From Candidatus Woesearchaeota archaeon (GTDB lineage: Archaea > Nanobdellota > Nanobdellia > Woesearchaeales > JACPBV01): a stretch of 22,967 nt of DNA. This document shows, piece by piece, positions 14,501 through 22,800 of the stretch (its first letter is position 1; each line of letters starts with the position of its first letter). A program made the translations under genes and the position numbers. Under the pieces are notes generated by a model. The model was not told the DNA's origin. It did no database searches and saw nothing but the letters and a program-made list of their open reading frames with translations. The DNA is taken from assembly GCA_016180165.1 (NCBI GenBank), contig JACPBU010000055.1, positions 2,622 to 25,588 on the forward strand. The letters run 5' to 3'.

Positions 14501-17500
14501 TGACTAATTGGGCCGCATCTCTTGGGCTTCTGAACTCTTCTCCGTTGGGGAATTCTGCCTCAACCTCGAGGAGATAGCTGCCGTCTGGCATTGAGGAGGT
14601 ATTGATAACGCCAATAAACTCTCTGTTTACTGCAGGGATGCTCCCGGCAAATAAGCCATTAAGATAGGCATTTACCTTTACCACCCCTTCTTCAGCTGTG
14701 CCGCTGACAGCCAATGTGCCTTTAAAGGAAGATATCCCTGATGGGGGTGGCTGAGTGAGTGACGGTGCTAACGGTGGAGTGGTATTGATAGTGTAGGAAA
14801 TGGTCGTATAGATGAAATTCTCATTTATGTCATTGCAGTCGACAGGAACAAGATAGAAGCCATCTGCCTGGGTTGATGTGATATTGAAATGATTGGTGGA
14901 GACGAGCCTATTGCCCTGATTATTGAGGGAGGCCGTAGTGGCTGGCTGATTATTGAATCTGCATGCTCCTTGCTTGTTCACAATTACAAAAAGATCCGGC
15001 CTTCGGTCTGCAATCCTGCCATTAGGGCCTGAAGACAGGAATTGGAACGCCTCAAGCGTATTGACGATGAAGTTGAACGATTGCGGGTTTTGGGCTGTAT
15101 TATTTGCCTTGTCCACACAGTCAAAGAAGATGCTGTGGTCTCCATTGCTGAAATTATTGCTGATGGTATGGGCGAGTGAGTAAGTATTGCCCATGCTCTG
15201 GCTGAGGCCTGCATAAGTATTTGCTCCCGATGTTGAGAACCTGCACAATGCTTCTTTATTGGTCGTTAGGGTGATGGTGTTTGCTGGATTATCATTGTAG
15301 AACAATGGCTTTGCTGAAGTGATGCTGATGATGGCCAGAGGTGAAGTGTCCGCAGTGAGGTAAAATCTTGTTACTGGTGTTGATTGGCCGGCCGAATTGG
15401 TGCATTTGACAAAGTAGCTGAATGTTTTTGGGTTGTTCAGGAACCAGTTTACATCTTTTTCAGCAAGATCGAATGTGAATTGGTGCAGCAGCCCTCCCTC
15501 AGTTGGCATAGGCTGGACAAACTCATTGAGGAAATCGCTTCTGAGTGAGTGCTCACAGGCCGCGATATCATCAGTCTCGATGGTGATGGGATTGAGCTGA
15601 TGGTTCGTGAATCCAGTTGATGGCACAATTGAAGACAGCGAAGGGGCTGATTTGTCAAACAGGATAGTGCCATTGGCCTGCCCAATATTCCCCGCTTTGT
15701 CTGGAGCTCTGCACATCACATCTACAACCCTGTCAGAGGTTAAGCTCCCTAGCTCCAGGAGCGGCGAGCTCATCGCAGCATAGGTTCCCGATGGCGATAT
15801 TCGGAAGAAGGTGTTGATGGTGCCCGTGCATCCCGAACGGCTGTCTGAGCAGGTGCATTGTATCCTTGCAGAACTGTCATAGGTGAAAGGCACCCCTTTG
15901 CTGATGGGGAGGGGTTGTCCTGAAGCATTTGTGGCAGTAAGAGATACAGCAGGCATCTCCTGATCAAGGATGATCTGCGAATTGTTTATTGCAATATTTC
16001 CAGCGCTATCCTCGGCTCTGATCGAGATGGTTTTTGTGCCGTTGGTGTCAGAAAGGTTGACAGGTATCGATCCCGTTGCAGCTTGCTTAAAAGAGGAGGT
16101 GATATCCAAAGGTGCGTTTTCCACATCTCCATTGATTGTCAAGCTTTTTAGGTTGGATTCAATAAGGGTTATGCCTAAGGTAATGCTACGTGTTGAGCTT
16201 GCATACGGAGCAGCAACAGAGACTGTTGGCGTGGTCTTGTCAACGACGATAGACGTAAGTGATGTGCTTTCCCTCCCCTGCTGGCTGCCTATTGTTTTTG
16301 CCGCTCGGACTGCAAGAATATGCTGCCCATCAGAAAGGCCAGCAAGGCTGACAACGAATCTGTTTGGGGCTTCCTGGATGAACTGGGCATCTCTGGCCAA
16401 TGGTGCCCCATCTAAGCTCATCGAGATGACTTCGACCTGGGTATCAGGGAATAGTAAAGTAGCAATAAAGGTTTCAGTGCCGACAAACCAGAATGAGTTG
16501 TTGATGCTTTTTCCGCCAGTGATAGTAATAGTCGGATCGCTTGGGGCGCTGGTGTTGACCTCAAAGGATGTTGTCAGGGTGTTGGAATTTCCTAAAACAT
16601 CGGTAGCAATGGCTGTTGCCGTGTAGCTCCCCTCCAAATAAGCGCTTTTCCCATCGCAGAGGTTTGATCCCAGGATAGCAAAAGAGAGCACACCGTTCTG
16701 GAAAGTAAGCTTATTCTGGTTGGCAAGAGGAGTGATGGTGCATGGCCCATTGATGGTGAGGCGGAGCAGGCTTGCATTGATTGCGCTTGCAGCATCAGTT
16801 ATCTGGAATCGTAGAGATGTCTGATTATTGCTGGTCTGTGCCCCATTTACGGGCTCAAGCCCGGTTATTGATGGCCCCTCAGTATCAAGGAAGATGTTGA
16901 GCGTCTTTATATCGGGCATGGTATTCCCTAGAGTGTCATTTACGATGATATTGAACTGGTTATTGCCTGCGTTAAGGCTGAGGGGCATGGAGAATCTTTT
17001 TGCTGGAAGCGAGGTGTTGAAGACTCTGGCAAGGGTGCTTGATTTCTTGACATCGCGATAGAGCACGTCATCTAACATGACTGATGTTACAGGATTGGCA
17101 TATTGGGATTGTTGGATCCGAATCCTTCGCAGGTCATGATCCAGCTCTACAAACCTTCCGGGCTTCATCAGGCCGGTTGCATCCCCTCTGAACAGCAGCA
17201 CTCTTTGGTCTTTTGATGCATCCTGTACAGTGGTGTCAGCCCCCAATTCCTGGTCTTGAGGATTCGCAGTTATTGTCCCTAAAAGAATGAAATTTTCATC
17301 AAAGATGCTGATAGTTGCGCTCTGCTCAGTCTCTCCATAAAGGGTGATGGCATTCGTTCCGGTGATGTTGGGGAAGGGATCAAAGGAGATGTTTCGTGGC
17401 CCAAGGGTGTCTCTGATGACGGTAAACTGCTGGATTTCTGCATTTCCGGCAGGGTCAGATGCGTTGAAGGTTATGAAATTTATTCCCTCGATGCTGAGAT

Positions 17501-18956
17501 TGGCGATGGAAGAGAAGCTGTTGCCAAAGAACGATGCAGCATGCCCATTGGCAAAGACATTGGCGGGCAGGGGCTCAACGCTGCCATTTATCAGCAATTG
17601 GGTTTCTTTGGTAGCTGAAGGTATGGCTGGCAGGCTCATATGGGGGGCGGTTCTGTCGATGGAGAAGGGTATTGCGTACTGCCTTTCAACAGGGGAAGGC
17701 CCTCCGGCAGAGGAAAGTGTTGCCAAATAGCCCCCTTCTATAAGGGAACCCTGGTTGAGGATGTAGCACCTCTGTGTCTCAGTCCGTAAATTTTGTTGTT
17801 CGATGATCGCTCCAGGGAAAGAGTTGAGGATAAGTGTTGCTGGGGAAACATTCACCGGAGATGCGAACATTATGCAAAAGAGCCCATTAGTTTCCGGTGC
17901 GTTGACGGATTGTCCAGCTGCAAACTCTTTTGGATTTTGCAGCAGCGTATTCTTTAAGCTCAGTTTGCTGATGTCTCCTTCTTGTGTAAAAATGGTGAAC
18001 TTGAAATCTTTCTGCAGCCTGTTGCCAAAACTGTCTGTTGCCGTGATGGAAAGTTTGTTGTTTTCCGGCGGTGATGCTTCACGCTCATCGCGCAGCATGA
18101 AGGCCGGCGGTGTTAGCAGGAAGTTGTTGCCGTTCCTGCTTACGAGAGCGCTGGCATCAAATCCATTCAGGCTGAATGTCGTTTCCAAGATGGCCGAGAT
18201 ATCGGAGAGCACAATCTCGATGGGGATGTCTTTGCTCTTGCTCACGGCCGGGGGGGAAACCACATTGAACGAAGGTGCTTTTCCATCGACAACAACAAAT
18301 GTATAGTTTATGCTCTTCACATTCCCGGCGGTATCTGCAGTTGAAAGAGTAAGGTTATACTCTCCAAGGGAAAGTCCGGTGAGGTTATAGCGGAAATGTC
18401 CATCTCCCTCTTGGGTAAGTGTTTCCTGGATGGTTGACTCAGGGAGGAGAGAAGCAGTTGAGAATGACGCTTCCAATGCTCCACTCCCCGGCATTCTGGG
18501 CCCGATGAGAGTGAGGTTGACAGCTTCTGTAAAGCTATGTACATCAGACGGTACCGCATCAATAACGATTGGATTTGTATAATTGATTGTATGCGGAATA
18601 GTGTGGAATGCCTGCAAGGTGGGAGGGGTGGTATCAACGACAAATTTCAATGCATATTTGTTGAGGATGCCGAAAGATCCAGGTCCAATCCTTTTTGCAG
18701 CATTGAGCGCGAGTGTATGCTGCCCATCGCTGAGCTCTGGGAGGCTTGTTATCTCGATAATATTTGCAGTTAAGGGGAAGCCGCTTAAGGGGATTCCATC
18801 GCTCAGCGCCGATTCAACAAATATATCTTCACTGGGAGCAAAGATTGCTCTCACCGATGGCTGTTTATCCTTTGTGTAGGCAATCCCATCATTCATGATA
18901 CCCCCAAATAACCCCCCCAATGACCCCCCCAATGACCCCCCCAATGACCCCCCCAA
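11544..18956 (-). CDS. Giant Ig-like repeat surface protein, C-terminal frame
   Basis: This is a 2,470-aa frame, read here from a TTG inside the tandem repeat. The frame is actually open to 18992 and has no credible start, signal peptide or promoter, so it is the continuation of the frame ending at 18893. It consists of about 19 Ig-like modules (Big/FN3-like, about 90-120 aa) joined by linkers such as VDTTPP, IDRTAP, LDTEGP and INTTPP. Near the end lies a Cys motif, CGDGLCAPGEHCLNDC, followed by a roughly 130-aa C-terminal domain ending QSTLT. No C-terminal membrane helix is visible, so anchoring must lie at the unseen N-terminus or be non-covalent. Many N-x-S/T sequons are present. Likely role: extracellular stalk, adhesin or S-layer-associated protein. 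Module type is clear; binding function is not. Confidence 0.8.
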   Translation of the reverse strand: MGGSLGGSLGGSLGGLFGGIMNDGIAYTKDKQPSVRAIFAPSEDIFVESALSDGIPLSGFPLTANIIEITSLPELSDGQHTLALNAAKRIGPGSFGILNKYALKFVVDTTPPTLQAFHTIPHTINYTNPIVIDAVPSDVHSFTEAVNLTLIGPRMPGSGALEASFSTASLLPESTIQETLTQEGDGHFRYNLTGLSLGEYNLTLSTADTAGNVKSINYTFVVVDGKAPSFNVVSPPAVSKSKDIPIEIVLSDISAILETTFSLNGFDASALVSRNGNNFLLTPPAFMLRDEREASPPENNKLSITATDSFGNRLQKDFKFTIFTQEGDISKLSLKNTLLQNPKEFAAGQSVNAPETNGLFCIMFASPVNVSPATLILNSFPGAIIEQQNLRTETQRCYILNQGSLIEGGYLATLSSAGGPSPVERQYAIPFSIDRTAPHMSLPAIPSATKETQLLINGSVEPLPANVFANGHAASFFGNSFSSIANLSIEGINFITFNASDPAGNAEIQQFTVIRDTLGPRNISFDPFPNITGTNAITLYGETEQSATISIFDENFILLGTITANPQDQELGADTTVQDASKDQRVLLFRGDATGLMKPGRFVELDHDLRRIRIQQSQYANPVTSVMLDDVLYRDVKKSSTLARVFNTSLPAKRFSMPLSLNAGNNQFNIIVNDTLGNTMPDIKTLNIFLDTEGPSITGLEPVNGAQTSNNQTSLRFQITDAASAINASLLRLTINGPCTITPLANQNKLTFQNGVLSFAILGSNLCDGKSAYLEGSYTATAIATDVLGNSNTLTTSFEVNTSAPSDPTITITGGKSINNSFWFVGTETFIATLLFPDTQVEVISMSLDGAPLARDAQFIQEAPNRFVVSLAGLSDGQHILAVRAAKTIGSQQGRESTSLTSIVVDKTTPTVSVAAPYASSTRSITLGITLIESNLKSLTINGDVENAPLDITSSFKQAATGSIPVNLSDTNGTKTISIRAEDSAGNIAINNSQIILDQEMPAVSLTATNASGQPLPISKGVPFTYDSSARIQCTCSDSRSGCTGTINTFFRISPSGTYAAMSSPLLELGSLTSDRVVDVMCRAPDKAGNIGQANGTILFDKSAPSLSSIVPSTGFTNHQLNPITIETDDIAACEHSLRSDFLNEFVQPMPTEGGLLHQFTFDLAEKDVNWFLNNPKTFSYFVKCTNSAGQSTPVTRFYLTADTSPLAIISITSAKPLFYNDNPANTITLTTNKEALCRFSTSGANTYAGLSQSMGNTYSLAHTISNNFSNGDHSIFFDCVDKANNTAQNPQSFNFIVNTLEAFQFLSSGPNGRIADRRPDLFVIVNKQGACRFNNQPATTASLNNQGNRLVSTNHFNITSTQADGFYLVPVDCNDINENFIYTTISYTINTTPPLAPSLTQPPPSGISSFKGTLAVSGTAEEGVVKVNAYLNGLFAGSIPAVNREFIGVINTSSMPDGSYLLEVEAEFPNGEEFRSPRDAAQLVKDTISSPPSLSLLPNIVGSQTLTISGTAESGAQVFIYRNVSGNNSLAGETTATQQGNFTVDIPLLTGENGIFGQAIDAAQNPPSANSPIQKVNLDITGPSITIASPGQSYNENTVAIRAAVTDIGTVNNITVLINTTPEPYYFSELTSNLNATAITFLHAPYLENNGSYLITIAAKDTFGNIGSASKQFVLDTSMPDPAQFNLDGRTVNVSNPSLIFSFTEPVNILELNGVAPTGNQSTESRVFTFTTASLADGAYDLFIIAASTSGQGTEGNFSFNITVDTTPPAAGFRNIQQQFTTEQITLNGTCSDNIDPANEIIATLFQDNAIADLPFNCSGGVFTRQIYILGGDGQKNIRLEARDRAGNAGTANATINLDRGFPSISIHTITNNADIGGAPAAGQTASTKGSFLSINGNVSDDNLDSLTAFVNNTKISGVSFNKVTGAFQANISLAGANGKETNNHIVLLANDTFGQTGIFNFTIVKDLLGPQLTTFEPATNATASIQPSISFTTHEAASPCMVTYPMQATTGSRTDTLASTDSSHFAATFSTPIKHTPAGTSTQTIGISCTDALGNTAIHSRPLRTDLENPTITSFDIDYFAKMLFETTSGNKSFLITNIPPGASLKITAQTNEDAVCSLAAAGISQNLSPSPSFGRMHNSSFIPIIDPSNSTFTISCKDTAGRQAQEKGISVLANSALEVSAPIIFLEHPFVQSNLAVEQIPTVSTRTPTFNGSIISFTPGVTIISGMLTIGGTTYDLPRNAQGKFSRAINPLPAEGEYNFTITAQNSQGNISTLQGRISVDTQGPGGCVIVSGQQSCSQIAVAKMSTAQNTFGIAPASASGSCGDGLCAPGEHCLNDCIIATLPGYVGGSEEFPDDIEGQDSGVTLYTGNYLRNNTLFIAFVYSVLSNASLTELLEEVNSPVGLQDKTTFNNKKILRRNLGTSVIAAWISQVPLGNYYVGILEPFSPSDIPNDILTSYLNKYQSTLT

Positions 18957-19834
18957 TGACCCATCTCGAATGTCGAGAAATCGATGTCGCTGTTATTGAG
19001 GTTGTCTTTATGCGTGAGGGTGATTATATAACTCCCCTCAGCAAAAGCTTGTTGGCCATTGCAAAGGTGAGTGCCCGATAGCACAAATGTTCCAGTATTT
19101 CCAGCCCTTTGCAGCCCGTTGGAGATGTTGATGCCATGAATGCTGCATTGCCCCTGGATCCCCCCGTCAATTTCTAATTCCAGGGAAGAATTATTTACTC
19201 CGGCAGCGTCATCGGTGATAGTAAAAGTTATATTTGTTTTGTTATTGCCAGTTATTGATTGGGGAGCAGGATTGATAAATGTTGCTTCTGGCGGGGTTGT
19301 ATCGAGCCTGATAGTAACCCCTACATCTTGTTTAGCCTGGTTCCCAATGCTATCGAGAGCAGTAAAAGAGAGTTGCTGGAACCCTTCCTGAAGTGTAGCA
19401 GTGATAGAAAATCTTCCCTCAGGAGATGCCGTGTCATAAACCTTGATAAGCGTCTGCGTCCCGGCATTATAAGGCAACGGTGATTCAAGAATCACATTGG
19501 TTCTGGGCAACAGGAACTGGTTGTTCACCTGGGCTATCCTGATCCTTTCAAGGGTATCTCCAATTTGGATAAATCTTCCCTGGGCAAAAGGAAGATTGTC
19601 AGTCCTGTCAAAGGTTAGGGACAGGTCTCCAGCTAAGGCAGGGCTCCTTGGCAGTGCCACACCAAAAAATGTTTCCTTTTGATTTGCAGTTACTTGGTTG
19701 ACTGGAGAACCTTGCCCATCAAGGATTATCACTTGCGCGCCAGGCTCTGTCTTTCCGGAAAAGGAAAATGATGGCTGTGAGATTAAGGAGGGGAATGCAT
19801 CAATTATCAGCGAAGTCGGCCCGGTAGTATCCTT
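17415..19834 (-). repeat. Super-repeat 2 of the giant array (about 807 aa)
   Basis: It runs from the KDTTGP motif at 19834 to the RDTLGP motif at 17414 and repeats the module order of super-repeat 1: a GRFIQIG segment, a Cys-containing Ig module with LCNG, an LSDGQHTL module, VDTTPP, an FMLRDE segment, an ISKLSL module and IDRTAP. It lacks the roughly 180-aa insert of super-repeat 1 and contains the frame-breaking 12-bp tandem repeat. Confidence 0.75.
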
Positions 19835-22800
19835 CCTGATTACGACACTTGTGCTGTTGCTGTTCCCTGCACCATCTGTTGCAGTAACCGTTATCGTATT
19901 ATCGCCTTCCAACGGCAAAGGCACAGATGTGCTGAACGACTGCCCCCCTAATACAACATTTGCCCCGCTGGCTGCAATGGTCATTCCATTGGCTTTCACC
20001 GTAACAGGAGCAGCGTCACTGAAAATCCCGCTGATAACTGCGCTGCTTTCTTTTGTCGGGCTGATAACCTGATTGACAGAAAGCATGGGTGCAGTCCTAT
20101 CTATCGTAAACGCAGCATCAAATATCTGGCTCTCCGGGGAATGCAGCTGGACAATATAGGCTCCCTCATCAATCACCCCATTGTTGAGGATAAAACATGC
20201 TTTTTTATCAGTCCTTAAGCTGTTCTGCTCAACGATGCCCTCATTTGCAATCCCATCGATGCTCAAAGCAGCCTGGACGATATTCACTGGCGTCGTAAAT
20301 TCGGCGCAAAACAAAGCCTTGTTTGCATCAACAGCAACATACTCTCCGGAGGTAAACTCCCTGAGGCCCTGCTGGGTAACTGTCCTCAGCGAAAGCTTCT
20401 CAATCTCAGAAGCTCTTGTGAAGATAGTGAACTTGTGGGATTCGCTTTTTTGATTGCCTCTGCTGTCCCGGGCGGTGGCTACTATCTCATTGTTTTCAGG
20501 AATTTGCTGTTCAGCCTCATCCCTGAGCATGAAGGGAAGCGGCTCATAAGCATAGAGGTCTCCGAATCTTACCGTCGATGATGCACCGGTTGATTCAAGG
20601 TTTGGTGATTTGGAAATGATGGCATTGGCTGCTGAATCGTAGATTGCCCATGTGGAAGCCCCAAACGGCTCTAAGGCATCTTGTATCGGTTGGGGTGATG
20701 CAGGGTTTCCAATTATCCAATCTGCCAGCGCACCCAATGCTGTTTTGTCTTTTGCCACAATCATGATGTTATCACGGTGGGCAGCTCCCGGATTGCCAGT
20801 TTCCTTGATCGCAAGATAAGCCTGGTTGGGGAGAAGTGCGAGCGCATCAATCTCTTCCTTTACTGCCGTAATAAGTTGATTGATTCCTCCAGCGTCATCT
20901 AAGGTGATAATGGATATGCCTTTATCGGTTGAGGCAGGATCAAAACTATTTAAACCGTCAAAATCCGAAACTCCAAGATAACCCGCAAGTTTAGAAACAT
21001 GCTGTATAACCTCAAAAGGAGCATCAGCTTGATCATTGATAAAGAGCTTTAGCGCAGCAGGCGCTGTCTCAAGGATAATCTGGGAGAGGGTATGTTGATT
21101 GCCGGCGATGGTGCCGATCTTCACAGGGTAAACCTCAACTCCGTTTATCTTGAACACCACAGTATCCAATGGGCTGATATCATTGATGAGGGATTCAAGC
21201 CTTACACTCTTGTTCTTTAAGATCTCCGGCTGTGAAGCCTGCGCAAAAGTCTGGAAATTAGGAGAGATTGAAGCATCGATGGCTCTCACCGCAATATCAG
21301 GAGCTTTGTCATCGATGGCGCTGAATGTCTCTTCAACGAGGCTGTTGGTATTCCCGGCCCTGTCCTGAACAAGGTAAGTGAGAAGATAATCCCCTGTCTC
21401 GATTGTATTAGACAAAGCTCCTGTAAAACGCCCATTTGCCTGCTTGATGAGCTTTATTTCCTGGCTTGCAGGGGATTGGCCGCTTCTCTCAACTCTTACC
21501 TTGACACTTTCTTCATCAACCCCTGTTGTCTGGTCACTGGCTATTACGTCAAAAATAAGCTGTTGGGTGTAGCTTCTCTGCCCGATATGTACCCCGGTCG
21601 GTGCCAGGCTCAATGTTGGGGGAGTAGTATCGACCACAATATCTTGGGTGAAAGTGGCAAAGGCGCCGCTTACCCCCGGGCTTATCTCCTTTGCAGCTTT
21701 TGCTGCAAGAACATGGCTGCCATCAGCCAAGGGAGGCAGGGTAAGGCTGAAAGAATGGTCATCTGTTCGGGTGAATCCAACCACTGTGTTATCAATTTTG
21801 ATGCTCTCTGCCTCTATTTTTTCGGTTCCGTTAAATCTGATGATGGCTGAAGGAGTTGAGTCTGAAGTAAATGCCTTTCCATTCACGAGAATAGCGCCGT
21901 TGACAATAAACTCTGGTGACAAAGGAACACTTGTATCAACGGAAAAGCTGTAGGAATTTCCATCCCCGGCGATGTTGAATTCTCCTCCTGTAGGGTTTCC
22001 AAGGATGTCTCTTGCATTGATCATCAGTGTGTATATTCCGGCATCATAGGAATCTTTTCCATTGCAGAGATTCTTGCCAGCGATGGCAAAGCTGAGCTGA
22101 TTATTGGCAAAGAGAAGGTAGCCGCCTGTAGTCAGCCCGGTGATGTTGCAGGGCCCCCTGATGTCCATAGTGAGCGAATCATCATCAACGCCGGCATGTG
22201 CATCTTCAACAAGTGCAATGATTGTTTTCTTCGTGTCGCTGACTGCCTCGCCCTCCCCCGGATTAAGCAAAGTTATCACTGGAGGGCTTTGGTCAAGAGT
22301 CACCCTGGCAGGCACCTGTTGTGCCAGCTCATTATTGAGGCTGTCAAGGGCAGTGACAGAGAAAGAATTCATTCCCGGCCCAAGCTGCAGGGAGATTCCA
22401 AATTTCCCTTCTTGGCTCCCTTGGTCAACAACCTTAACGGAGGTGCCGGGGGAAACTTCAGCCAGCAGTGAATCATTTAGGAAAATCTCTATGCTTGGAG
22501 GGAAAAGGCGGTTGCTCACATCAGCAATCTCATACCTTTCTTTCCTCTCCCCTATTTGGATGAATCTTCCTGTCTGGAATGGGGTATTCTGCTCAGAATT
22601 AAACAGCAAAGAAATGGCGCCAGCTGGTGCCGCGTTCTTCACCGTCCTGAGCCCAAAGCTATTCTCTTTTCCATTTGCTGTTGCAGTAGCGAGAGGAGAC
22701 CCGATTGAATCAAGCAGGATGACTGACGCACCGGCCTCAGTCCTGCCATAGAAAGTAAACGCCGGATTTTTCGTCAGGTTTCCAAAAGATTCAAGGGTGA

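Noticed and set aside
18893..18956. Two independent genes meeting at 18.9 kb
   Set aside because: The downstream frame has no credible start, promoter or signal peptide, and its first module completes the super-repeat begun in the upstream frame.
22640..22642. GTG at 22642 as the start of the giant protein
   Set aside because: The frame is open to the window edge and encodes continuous Ig-like sequence upstream of this codon.
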